A stretch of DNA of 35,960 nucleotides from Candidatus Brocadiaceae bacterium (lineage in GTDB: Bacteria > Planctomycetota > Brocadiia > SM23-32): the NCBI GenBank assembly GCA_003551565.1, contig PUMZ01000305.1, positions 1-35,960 on the forward strand, in the 5' to 3' direction. A model generated the notes under the pieces. The model did not search any database and had not been told where the DNA came from. It saw only the letters and a list, made by a program, of their open reading frames with translations. A program made the position numbers and the translations under genes. This document shows, piece after piece, positions 20,081 to 32,188 of the stretch; the first letter of the stretch is position 1, and the number at the start of each line of letters is the position of its first letter.

Positions 20081-21094
20081 TCACGGGCAGCCGGTGCAGG
20101 AAAGCTCTCCGGCCCTGACGGCATACTCCCTGAAAAGATCCAGGTATGTCCGATAATCCCTGAACGACACTCCGGGCGGGGTCTGATGGTCGCAGGCGGG
20201 CAGGAATCCGCCCTGCCCGGCTGTTGGAAGCAGACGTTCAAATTCCGCACGCATCGCCTCCTCGCCTGCACCCATCACCATTTTGTCGTAGTGGCCTATA
20301 AACCTCATCTTCGGATGCCGCTCGCGCAGCGTCCCCACATCCACGCCCGATTGGCGTTCCAGCGGCAGCATGCCCTCCACGCCGACGCCTCCAAACCAGC
20401 CCGCAGGCTCGGAAATTTCGCCGTCGGAATCGACCATTGTCAGGATTCCATGCTTCTTCAGATGGGGGACGATGACCGCATAATACGGGCGGATAAACTC
20501 ATCGAACAGATCTTTTGACAGCATGGCCCCATGATTGTAGCTCAGGTCTTCAGCGAAAGTCATGAAGTCCGGCGTGCAGACGGAACATACACGGTCGATA
20601 ACATCGAGAATCCATTCCGTCAAATCGGCATTGATCCGGTGTATCAGTTGCGGACGGTCGTAAAATGCATAGAAGTGCCTCTCGATGCCGAGCAGACGCC
20701 GGGGAAACCAGAACATGCCGTCAACGGTGAACCACAGCACCGAATCTCCCCTCTCCTGTTCCGCCGCCCACCGCGTCCATGTCGCGGGATCCACGCTGTC
20801 TTCAGGGTAAAGAAACTCCCTGACCCTCTCATACTCCGTCTCGCTGCCAAGAATGCCCGCACCGTGCGCCGATGGCTCGGGGCAGGCGGGGCTGCAGACG
20901 GGAAGCCAATCCTGTCGGTAGGTATCCAATCCAAAATACTCGCAGATTTCGTAGCGGTCCGTGATATAAAGAGGCAGGCCTTCACGGTACCAGCGCCCGA
21001 GCGTCTCGTCCCACCATCCGGCCCATTCGATAATGGGGAGGCGGTCGAAGGGCTCGAACTGCATGATCGCATGGAATCGTTCTCTGGTGTTCAT
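20081..21094 (-). CDS. Uroporphyrinogen decarboxylase-superfamily protein (methyltransferase-like)
   Basis: MNTRERFHAIMQFEPFDRLPIIEW N-terminus and PACDHQTPPGVSFRDYRTYLDLFREY C-terminus typical of URO-D/MtaA-like proteins. Start at 21094 behind GGAAGG. Confidence 0.82.
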   Translation of the reverse strand: MNTRERFHAIMQFEPFDRLPIIEWAGWWDETLGRWYREGLPLYITDRYEICEYFGLDTYRQDWLPVCSPACPEPSAHGAGILGSETEYERVREFLYPEDSVDPATWTRWAAEQERGDSVLWFTVDGMFWFPRRLLGIERHFYAFYDRPQLIHRINADLTEWILDVIDRVCSVCTPDFMTFAEDLSYNHGAMLSKDLFDEFIRPYYAVIVPHLKKHGILTMVDSDGEISEPAGWFGGVGVEGMLPLERQSGVDVGTLRERHPKMRFIGHYDKMVMGAGEEAMRAEFERLLPTAGQGGFLPACDHQTPPGVSFRDYRTYLDLFREYAVRAGELSCTGCP

Positions 21095-21303
21095 AACACA
21101 CCTTCCGGTGGAAGTAATGGTAAACAAGCCGCCGGCCAATAATAACCTTTTTGTGCTTCCCGTTCAAACAGACAAAAAGGGGTGTGCGCAGGGGGGGGTG
21201 TATTTTGAGCATGGCATCCCTCCGCGTGATGGAATCGTTTTTGCAACGGTTTATAACTACTGTATACTGCAATGCTGTTCCTGCGGATGATATAGGGGCA
21301 GCA

Positions 21304-21355
21304 CGCTTATTTCACGAGTTCTTGGTGGTCAGATGTGTTGCTGAGGACGCGCCGC
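21304..21355 (+). repeat. Dispersed intergenic repeat, copy A
   Basis: CGCTTATTTCACGAGTTCTTGGTGGTCAGATGTG...GCCGC; closely resembles 25024-25075. Confidence 0.6.
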
Positions 21356-21359
21356 AGGG

Positions 21360-21378
21360 CCTGCCTGCAGCAGGCAGG
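21360..21378. repeat. Perfect palindrome CCTGCCTGC-A-GCAGGCAGG
   Basis: 9-bp arms around one base, adjacent to repeat copy A. Confidence 0.85.
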
Positions 21379-21568
21379 TCAACCGCCGCTTGTCCGGCAC
21401 AGATAATACTGCAGGATCTGAAAACCTGAAGAAAGCTCTACTTGTCATGCTGTTGTTGCATCCGTTATGTTATCTATTATATTTGGCTTATGAAATGTGC
21501 GGATGCCCGACCGGCACGTTGCAGGCGGTTGCGGTTTGTGACGACACCAGGAAAGAGGGGACAGAACA

Positions 21569-22873
21569 TTGTACAGGATAGAAAACCCGGCTGTTTTTGT
21601 GAGTGATCGCGTGCTCCGGGATGAGGAATCCCTGGATCGGCTGAATGCATTTGTGGAAACAACAAAAGCGCCCGGCTGGGAGGTTGTTAAGGACGAAGAG
21701 ATCCCTGCAATGCTCGAGCGGCCGGTGTGGAAGGGCGTGCGGGGAAAGGCGGGCGCCCGGGAGCGAATCGATACGCCGGTTTTCTTCTTTAATACGTTCC
21801 GTTTTGACGGTAAATCTGATGAAGTGCGCCGTCGCATTGCGGCGGCCAACCCCGGTTACGATGCCGATAAACTGCCCGACTACTACCTCGGCTACCGGCA
21901 TTTCGTCTGGTTCAACTCCGGTCAGCCCGCCGACGATATCAAGCCAAATCCCGAACATGTCTGTCGGCCGTGCTGGCGGCTGAACATATCCCCCGGCTGT
22001 CCCCATGAATGCGCCTACTGCTCCATGGCCGGTTTCATGGCTGTGGGGTTGAACGTGAGCGAGTACCTTGCACATCTGGACCGTCTTGTTGAGGCCAATC
22101 CATGGCAACGGACTTATCTTGTTGACGATGCATCCGATGTTCTTGTTCTGGAACCGGAAATGAATTTTTTCAGTGAAATGGTACGCTTTTTCGGGACGAA
22201 ACGTGACCGCTACCTTATAGCCCATACCAAGTCGGCCAATGTCGATTTTCTGCGGTCGCTGGCACATGCCGGCCATACCATCATGTGTTACTCGCTGGCG
22301 GCTGAAACCCAGTCAACACAACTGGAAAGAATGTCCGCCACGACAGATCAGCGTATCGAAGCGGCGCGGAAATGCCAGCAATGGGGAATGCCGATCCGGT
22401 TCAAGTTCAAACCGATCATACCGGTGCGGAACTGGCGCGATGAGGCGCGCGATATGATACGAAAGGTTTTTGAAAAAACCCGGCCGGACAACCTCAGCAT
22501 GACCGCCCTGATGTGGATGAGTTTCGAGGATCTGGAGGCTTGCATGGACCTGGATATGCTCGATCCCGCTTCTGTCGATGCCGCCCGGAAGGCGGCAGAG
22601 AACGGGGCGGACCACGGCCGCCTCCAGCCATTTCCGCACGATGTGCGGCGCGAAATCTACGAGTTTTACCTCCGGGAGGTGCGAGCTCATGACAAGAACA
22701 CCCCCCTGACGCTCTCAACGGAATCGCTGGAGATGTGGAGCGACCTGGGGCCGGCTCTGGGAACTGCGCCTGCAACCTACACCTGTGGCTGCGGTCCGTG
22801 TGCTACTCCCGGACTGAAAGAACTGCCGGAGAATCCCTGGAAAATCGCCCGGCGAAACGTTCCTTCACGGTAA
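21569..22873 (+). CDS. Spore photoproduct lyase-family radical SAM protein
   Basis: CPHECAYC radical SAM CX3CX2C, DDASDVLVLEPE, HTKSANVDFLRSL, SLAAETQSTQLERMSATTDQRIEAA. TTG start. Confidence 0.8.
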   Translation: MYRIENPAVFVSDRVLRDEESLDRLNAFVETTKAPGWEVVKDEEIPAMLERPVWKGVRGKAGARERIDTPVFFFNTFRFDGKSDEVRRRIAAANPGYDADKLPDYYLGYRHFVWFNSGQPADDIKPNPEHVCRPCWRLNISPGCPHECAYCSMAGFMAVGLNVSEYLAHLDRLVEANPWQRTYLVDDASDVLVLEPEMNFFSEMVRFFGTKRDRYLIAHTKSANVDFLRSLAHAGHTIMCYSLAAETQSTQLERMSATTDQRIEAARKCQQWGMPIRFKFKPIIPVRNWRDEARDMIRKVFEKTRPDNLSMTALMWMSFEDLEACMDLDMLDPASVDAARKAAENGADHGRLQPFPHDVRREIYEFYLREVRAHDKNTPLTLSTESLEMWSDLGPALGTAPATYTCGCGPCATPGLKELPENPWKIARRNVPSR

Positions 22874-22912
22874 TATTTGAAAAAGGCCCCCCTTTTCGGA
22901 TATTATTTCCGT

Positions 22913-23632
22913 ATGCTCAAACCAGCGGATTTCTTCACCGACAGTGAATTGTGCAGGAGCCTTTTCTCAGCCGCACAATATGTCTGGGAAGGCCCCGCCG
23001 GGATCGCTTCCTGCATTGCGGCACGGATCAACCCCAACGTCGAAAAGATCGCCAGGAACGGCACGGTGGTGACCGAAGACTGCACCCTCCCAAATGGCGC
23101 CCTGGTGCATGCAGGAGCCTGTTTTGCGGGCAACGATATCGAGATAGGGTGCGGCGCGGTTATCGAACCCGGAGCATACATCAGGGGACCCGCCATCATC
23201 GGTCCGGACTCCGAGGTGCGCCATGGTGCATATATCCGCGGAGATGTCATCACCGGCCACGGCTGCGTTATCGGGCATGCGACCGAAGTGAAGAACTCCG
23301 CACTGCTCGGCGGCAGCAAGGCGGGCCACTTCGCCTATATTGGTGACAGCATACTGGGCGAAGTCAATCTCGGCGCCGGAACAAAACTTGCAAATCTGAA
23401 GATACTGGATTCGGAAATCGTGGTCAGGATCGACGGGGCAACATACAACACCGGCCAGAGGAAGTTCGGCGCCATTATGGGGGACGGATGCAGCACCGGT
23501 TGCAATTCAACAACCGCCCCTGGAACGGTTATGGCCAGAAACGTGCTCCTTTACCCGGGCGTATACGCGAGTGGGTATTACGGCCCGGGAGAGATCGTCA
23601 AGCTGATACAGAATATCGATATACGGAGTTGA
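22913..23632 (+). CDS. Left-handed beta-helix acyl/acetyltransferase (GlmU C-terminal-like)
   Basis: Hexapeptide repeats (IGCGAVIEPGAYIRGPAIIGPDSEVRHGAYIRGDVITG...LGAGTKLANLKI). ATG at 22913 within the longer TTG-start ORF (22877). Confidence 0.82.
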   Translation: MLKPADFFTDSELCRSLFSAAQYVWEGPAGIASCIAARINPNVEKIARNGTVVTEDCTLPNGALVHAGACFAGNDIEIGCGAVIEPGAYIRGPAIIGPDSEVRHGAYIRGDVITGHGCVIGHATEVKNSALLGGSKAGHFAYIGDSILGEVNLGAGTKLANLKILDSEIVVRIDGATYNTGQRKFGAIMGDGCSTGCNSTTAPGTVMARNVLLYPGVYASGYYGPGEIVKLIQNIDIRS

Positions 23633-23638
23633 ACGCCG

Positions 23639-24988
23639 ATGGGAAAGCTTTTCGGAACCGACGGCATCAGGGGCCCCGCCAACCGTCCGCCGCTGACGCC
23701 TGAAACGGCAATCAGGATCGGACAGGCCCTGGCGCTGGTTCTCAGGCGGCATGAGAAACACGGACCGAAAATTCTCATTGGTAAAGACACCCGTCTTTCC
23801 GGATACATGCTCGAGAGCGCCCTTGCCTCGGGTATGTGTTCCATGGGCGCCGATGTCATCCTGGCCGGCCCTATCCCGACTCCCGCCGTGGCGTTCCTCA
23901 CCGGCAACATCAATGCCGATGCAGGCATTGTCATTTCGGCCTCCCACAATCCTTTCCGGGACAACGGCATAAAATTTTTCAGCCGGGAAGGGTATAAGCT
24001 CAATGACGGAAAAGAGAAGGAGATCGAGGACCTTGTGGGAAGCGCCGCATTTCCGGAGAGTCTCCCTCCTGCGGAGCGCATCGGGAAGGCGTTCAGGTGC
24101 GAGGGCGCCCTGGGGCGCTATATGGTCTTTTTGCGCCACGCGCTGCCCGCCGGACTCTCGCTGGAAGGTATGAAGATTGCCGTTGATTGCGCCAACGGGG
24201 CCACGTATAAGGTTGCTCCGGATCTGCTGAAAGAGATGCGTGCCGAGGTGCTGCCCGTCAACATCGCCCCCGATGGAACGAACATTAACGAACATTCCGG
24301 CTCCCTCCACCCCCGCCGCCTCGCCGAAACTGCACGCAGGCGCGGCGCCGATATCGGCCTGGCGTTCGACGGCGACGGCGACCGGCTTGTTGCCGTGGAT
24401 GAAGAAGGGGGCGTTGTCACCGGGGACAGAATAATTGCAATCTGCGCCATCCACATGAAAAACGCCGGAATACTGGACAACAATACCGTCGTCACGACGG
24501 TCATGAGCAACCTCGGACTGCGTGAATGCCTGGCGAAGAACGCGATCAACCATGTGAATGCGCCGGTGGGGGACAGGTATGTTCTGGAGAAAATGCTGGA
24601 TTGCGGCGCCGTGCTGGGTGGAGAAGATTCCGGACATATCATTTTCAGCAATCTGCATACCACCGGCGACGGTCTGCTCTCGGCGCTCTATTTGCTTTCC
24701 GTTATGAAATCCACAGGGAAGAAGCTCTCGGAGCTGGCATCGGTTATGAAAACCTATCCGCAGATACTGCGAAATATACCTGTCAGGGAAAAAATACCGC
24801 TCGAGGAAGCGCCTCAGCTTGCCGGGATGATCAGTGAGGTCGAGCGCCGTCTGGGCGCAAAGGGGCGCGTGCTGGTGCGCTACTCCGGCACCGAGCCGGT
24901 TCTGAGGATCATGGTCGAGGCGCCCACGGTTGATGAGGCGCAGCAGAGTGTAACGCAGATCGCCGCCACCGCAGAAAAAATCCTGTAA
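23639..24988 (+). CDS. glmM: Phosphoglucosamine mutase
   Basis: MGKLFGTDGIRGPAN, GIVISASHNPFRDNGIKFF phosphoserine loop, AFDGDGDRLVAVD, RYSGTEPVLRIMVEA. Confidence 0.95.
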   Translation: MGKLFGTDGIRGPANRPPLTPETAIRIGQALALVLRRHEKHGPKILIGKDTRLSGYMLESALASGMCSMGADVILAGPIPTPAVAFLTGNINADAGIVISASHNPFRDNGIKFFSREGYKLNDGKEKEIEDLVGSAAFPESLPPAERIGKAFRCEGALGRYMVFLRHALPAGLSLEGMKIAVDCANGATYKVAPDLLKEMRAEVLPVNIAPDGTNINEHSGSLHPRRLAETARRRGADIGLAFDGDGDRLVAVDEEGGVVTGDRIIAICAIHMKNAGILDNNTVVTTVMSNLGLRECLAKNAINHVNAPVGDRYVLEKMLDCGAVLGGEDSGHIIFSNLHTTGDGLLSALYLLSVMKSTGKKLSELASVMKTYPQILRNIPVREKIPLEEAPQLAGMISEVERRLGAKGRVLVRYSGTEPVLRIMVEAPTVDEAQQSVTQIAATAEKIL

Positions 24989-25023
24989 CGTCGGGGGAAA
25001 ACCGTTGGTTCAGGCGATTATCG

Positions 25024-25075
25024 CGCTTATTCCACGCGTTCTCGTGGTGCAGATGTGGCAGAAAGCAAACGCCGC
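25024..25075 (+). repeat. Dispersed intergenic repeat, copy B
   Basis: CGCTTATTCCACGCGTTCTCGTGGTGCAGATGTG...GCCGC; contains the hairpin CCACG-cgttct-CGTGG. Confidence 0.6.
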
Positions 25076-25077
25076 TG

Positions 25078-26547
25078 TCAGGAGTATCCATTGGTGTTCT
25101 TTTCCCGTGTCCGCCGCAGACATTCCTTCAGCCGCATCACGGTTTCCGGACGGTCGCCATAGAGGTTCTTTCGCTCGGCGGGATCATCCTTGAGATTATA
25201 CAGTTCACCGGGGAGGCCGTGGCGTTCGTAGCCCCGCTCCGCCTTGAACCAATCGGGTTCGTCATTCTCATCACCGCTCTGATGATCAATCAACACCCAG
25301 TCGCCTTCGCGGACAGCGAATTTGCCGGAGTTGCTGTGATGCACCAGGGAGTTGCGGGTGGCTTCTCCGGTGCGTCCTTCCAGCAGCGGCAGCATGGAAA
25401 TGCTGTCTTCTCCACCGTTTTCCGGCAGTTCGGCGCCGAGGATATCGGCACATGTTCCCATGAGGTCGCCGAGGCCGACGAGCCGGTCGCATGCGGTTCC
25501 GGCGGGTATTGTCCCCGGCCAGGATACGATCAGCGGTTCCCGGTGTCCGCCCTCCCAGACGTCGCGCTTGATGCCGCGCCAGCAGCCCATACTGCTGTGA
25601 CCTTTCCGCCTGAATCTCTCGTAGGCCCCTTCGTCATCCGGCGTCTGGCGCTCGGGGCCGTTGTCGCTTGTGAAAAACATCAGCGTCGTATCGGCGATCC
25701 CCTGCTGTTGAAGGGTTGCGGTTATCTCGCCGACGATCCAGTCGATCTCGCAGATAAAATCACCGTAGGCGCCGATGCCGCTTTTGCCGCGGAACTCCTT
25801 GTTCGGTACAATGGGCGAATGGGGAGAGGTCAGTGGGAAGTAGAGGAAAAATGGCCGGTCGGCGTTGTCGCCCTTCGATCGTTCCTTGATCAGCTCAACC
25901 GCCCGGCGGGTCAATTCCGGTATCATGGCTTCCAGCGACCAGCCGGGCGCCATTTTCCCCGCATGTCCGTACATCTCTCCGGGCTTCTCAACCGTTGGAG
26001 TTGCAACGAGATGATCATTCTCAAACCAGGTATAAGGTGGGAAGTTGGGGACGTCCACCCCGAAATAATAATCGAACCCCCGATCGACGGGACCGCCTCC
26101 GATGCGGCCATTGAAATCAATGTTTTCTCCGAATTTGGCGCGCTGTTTGGAAGCTATTTCACCGAACGGCAGCGTCTCATTGGGATGCCGCCCGTCTTTG
26201 GTCGGCCAGTCCCAACCAAGGTGCCACTTCCCGATACAGGCGGTGAAATAGCCGTTTTCACGCAGGAAACCTGCAACCGTCGGGCAGTCCGGTTCGATTA
26301 AAGCACCGTCCCATGCCCAGGTGATCCCCCGCTTGAGCCGCGACCGCCATGCGTAGCGGCCGGTCAGAATGTTGTAACGGCTCGGCGTGCAAACGCTCGA
26401 ACCGGCATGCGCATCCGTGAAACGCATGCCGCGTTCCGCAAGGCTGTTCAGGTTGGGCGTCGGTATTTTGCAGCCGGCATTATTGCACTGCATGTCGCCG
26501 TAGCCCATGTCATCGCAGAGAATATAAATGATATTTGGCTTTCTCAT
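25078..26547 (-). CDS. Sulfatase (arylsulfatase family), no evident signal peptide
   Basis: CTPSRYNILTGR formylglycine motif, NIIYILCDDMGYGDMQ metal site, FFTSDNGPE. Start MRKPNIIY at 26547 with GGAAGA SD. Confidence 0.9.
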   Translation of the reverse strand: MRKPNIIYILCDDMGYGDMQCNNAGCKIPTPNLNSLAERGMRFTDAHAGSSVCTPSRYNILTGRYAWRSRLKRGITWAWDGALIEPDCPTVAGFLRENGYFTACIGKWHLGWDWPTKDGRHPNETLPFGEIASKQRAKFGENIDFNGRIGGGPVDRGFDYYFGVDVPNFPPYTWFENDHLVATPTVEKPGEMYGHAGKMAPGWSLEAMIPELTRRAVELIKERSKGDNADRPFFLYFPLTSPHSPIVPNKEFRGKSGIGAYGDFICEIDWIVGEITATLQQQGIADTTLMFFTSDNGPERQTPDDEGAYERFRRKGHSSMGCWRGIKRDVWEGGHREPLIVSWPGTIPAGTACDRLVGLGDLMGTCADILGAELPENGGEDSISMLPLLEGRTGEATRNSLVHHSNSGKFAVREGDWVLIDHQSGDENDEPDWFKAERGYERHGLPGELYNLKDDPAERKNLYGDRPETVMRLKECLRRTREKNTNGYS

Positions 26548-26596
26548 AAGATTTCTTCCGTTTGGATTATCGGGCATTTGAATCTTTACGTCCCCT

Positions 26597-26625
26597 AGAT
26601 TAACATACCGTGTTCGCTGTGTCAA
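26597..26625 (-). promoter_or_regulatory. Sigma-70-type promoter for the sulfatase
   Basis: Minus strand TTGACA-N17-TAATCT, about 50 bp upstream of the 26547 start. Confidence 0.6.
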
Positions 26626-26639
26626 CGACCCTGAGGATA

Positions 26640-26760
26640 AGGATAGGGGTGAGATGAGCTGGCGGCCTGCCCGAAAGGGGTGAAACCGGCCCGGTGGAAA
26701 CGAACGGGGCCCACTGATAATAAACTTCGGCCGCAAGTGGCGGTCGCAAACGGCCGAAGA
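26640..26760. other. Structured intergenic segment (several hairpins)
   Basis: CCC-GAAA-GGG hairpin, GGCCCG..CGGGGCC stem, and perfect 9-bp stem CTTCGGCCG (26725-26733) / CGGCCGAAG (26751-26759). Confidence 0.5.
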
Positions 26761-26845
26761 AGGTACTTGTTGCCTGGAACTCAACGTCTGGCCTCAACAT
26801 TGTTCTGATTGATGCTCGCAACCTCCGGTTGTTCCAAAAAATATT

Positions 26846-27892
26846 ATGAGCAAAGAAATAGCATTGAAAAACTTGCGTCTTGAACCGTGCGAACGGTGGG
26901 CCCACACGGAGTTTTCCCTGGGATACCATAACAACTTTTTGGCCCGTCTGGCTGAATGTGGACCGGATGCTCCCTCTTTTGAACAAATATGGTCCGAGCG
27001 TCTGCTGATAGATTTTAAGTGGTATACGGATGACGGCATGATCCGCTGGGCAGATGCGGGGAGGGTAACCGATATGGGCCATGCGACATACGCAAGCGGC
27101 GGTTCCGACATGCGGGAATCCGCACCATGTCCGTTTGCAACCCCGGAGGAAGTTTGGGCCTTCGATGCGGTAAAGGAATACGGGTTGCCGGATAAAGGAG
27201 AACAGATCAATGCGTATGAGAGATCCCATGCGGAGAATATGGAAAACCATACCGGTCAGCTGGTTACCGGCGGAACTTATTGCACCGTTGTTTCCGGAGC
27301 CATCCAGGCCTTTGGTTGGGAAATGCTGCTGACTGCCGCCAGCGACCCCGCCAAAATGGAACGAGTTCTCGATACCTTCTATCAGCGCGCACTGTTTTTT
27401 TACGAGTGCTGGGCCCGGACGAGTGCCGAAGCCATCATAACTCACGACGACTTCGTCTGGACCAGTGGCGCCTTCATGCATCCTGAATTTTACCGCGAGG
27501 TGATCATACCGAGGTACAAAAAACTCTGGGAGATCATCCATCAGGCCGGCAAAATCGTGATCTTCTGCTCCGATGGAAACTACATGGAATTTGCGCGGGA
27601 TGTGGTGGATGCCGGAGCAGACGCTCTGATCTTTGAACCGGTGAATGATTTTGATTTTATGGTCGACAATTTTGGCAGTGAGTGCTGCCTGATCGGTTCG
27701 CATGTCGATTGCAGGGATCTGACCTTCCATAAAAACGATAAGGTTCTGAACGATATCGGCAGAACATTCGCGCGCCTGCAAGATTGCCGCGGAGCGATTG
27801 TGGCCGTCGGTAATCACCTGCCGGCCAATATACCGGATGAAATGATGGGTTTGTATTTTGATGCACTCTTGCCGCAACTGGACCGGCATTGA
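26846..27892 (+). CDS. Uroporphyrinogen decarboxylase-superfamily protein (methyltransferase-like)
   Basis: RYKKLWEIIHQAGKIVIFCSDGNYMEFARDVVDAGADALIFEP and the preceding helical core match URO-D-like/MtaA-like proteins. Confidence 0.8.
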   Translation: MSKEIALKNLRLEPCERWAHTEFSLGYHNNFLARLAECGPDAPSFEQIWSERLLIDFKWYTDDGMIRWADAGRVTDMGHATYASGGSDMRESAPCPFATPEEVWAFDAVKEYGLPDKGEQINAYERSHAENMENHTGQLVTGGTYCTVVSGAIQAFGWEMLLTAASDPAKMERVLDTFYQRALFFYECWARTSAEAIITHDDFVWTSGAFMHPEFYREVIIPRYKKLWEIIHQAGKIVIFCSDGNYMEFARDVVDAGADALIFEPVNDFDFMVDNFGSECCLIGSHVDCRDLTFHKNDKVLNDIGRTFARLQDCRGAIVAVGNHLPANIPDEMMGLYFDALLPQLDRH

Positions 27893-27900
27893 GCGCTTAA

Positions 27901-31089
<3,189 letters not shown>

Positions 31090-31165
31090 GCTTGCACCGA
31101 CCCCGCATTTTCATAAAACAAGGGAAATAATTACTCCGTAAATTTCTTAACCCAAAGGAATGGCA

Positions 31166-32188
31166 TCAGAAGAGCGACGAATTTTTTTGATTGCGCGCCC
31201 GACCCATTCCGGCAAACTCGGATCCCTGTGTTGTCAGCGTGCGGCCTCTGGGGGTTTTTTCCAGCAATCCCTTGCGGATAAGATAAGGTTCATAGACTTC
31301 TTCTATGGTCTCCTCCTGTTCGCCCACGATAACGGCGAGCGTCTTGAGCCCGATGGCGTTGCCCCCTTTTTCCGCTATGGCTCTGAGTATGCGCCGGTCC
31401 ATCTCGCAGAGTCCGTTATCATCGACTCCCAGCATTGCGAGTCCCTTCCGCGCCATTTCTTCGCCGATGACGGCTTCGTTGCGTGCGTGGGCCACATCGC
31501 GGATGCGTCTCAGGTACCTGTTTGCCACGCGGGGTGTCCCTCTTGCGCATTCGGCCATGACCCACGCCGCGTTCTTTTCGACTTTTACGTTCATCTTGCG
31601 GGCGCTGTTCAGTATGATCCGGCGGAGTTCTTCGGAGGGATAATAATCCAGACGTTCGGCGATCTGGAAGCGGGATCGCAGGGGTGCGGTAAGGAGCCCT
31701 TCCCGGGTCGTGGCGCCGACCAGGGTGAAGCGTTTGAGCGGGAGGGTTACAGAGCGGCTATGGGGCCCTGGATCGATCACGATCGATATTTCGTAATCTT
31801 CCATGGCCGTGTAGAGGTATTCTTCGACCCGTGAATCCATCCTGTGGATCTCATCGATGAAAAGGATATCGCCGTGCTGGAGATTTGTCAGGATTCCGAC
31901 AAGGTCTTTCGGTTTGCCCAGCACCGGCCCGCTCGTCGAACGGAGCTCGCATCCCATCTCGTGGGCGAGAATATAGGCCAGGGTTGTTTTCCCCAGCCCC
32001 GGCGGCCCGCTGAGCAGGACATGATCGAGGCTTTCGGAGCGGTTCAGCGCCCCCTGTATCCATATGCAGAGGTTGTCCACGACGGATTGCTGGCCCACGA
32101 AATCATCAAAACAGGCGGGGCGAACCGTAGGCTCGGCGTAGCGATCGTCCGTCTGGGGATAGCCGGAATAAATGGATTCTTCCGCCAT
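31166..32188 (-). CDS. ruvB: Holliday junction branch migration helicase RuvB
   Basis: LLSGPPGLGKTTLAYILAHEMG Walker A, LFIDEIHRM Walker B, TLVGATTREGLLTAPLRSRF, C-terminal winged helix. Confidence 0.97.
   Translation of the reverse strand: MAEESIYSGYPQTDDRYAEPTVRPACFDDFVGQQSVVDNLCIWIQGALNRSESLDHVLLSGPPGLGKTTLAYILAHEMGCELRSTSGPVLGKPKDLVGILTNLQHGDILFIDEIHRMDSRVEEYLYTAMEDYEISIVIDPGPHSRSVTLPLKRFTLVGATTREGLLTAPLRSRFQIAERLDYYPSEELRRIILNSARKMNVKVEKNAAWVMAECARGTPRVANRYLRRIRDVAHARNEAVIGEEMARKGLAMLGVDDNGLCEMDRRILRAIAEKGGNAIGLKTLAVIVGEQEETIEEVYEPYLIRKGLLEKTPRGRTLTTQGSEFAGMGRARNQKNSSLF

Noticed and set aside
21241-21268. Additional promoter TTGCAA-N16-TATACT upstream of the radical SAM gene
   Set aside because: Plausible but weak -35, ~300 bp from the start, and another candidate (TTGCAT-N16-TATATT near 21456-21483) is as good; not called. 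It is also an exception to the A/C third -10 position noted in the findings.
21390-21581. 63-aa ORF with hydrophobic stretch (MSGTDNTAGSENLKKALLVMLLLHPLCYLLYLAYEM...)
   Set aside because: No SD, overlaps the radical SAM gene start and the palindromic/repeat region; likely non-coding.
23507-24658. 383-aa minus-strand ORF
   Set aside because: Antisense to glmM, which has all family motifs.
25219-26301. 360-aa plus-strand ORF
   Set aside because: Antisense to the sulfatase.
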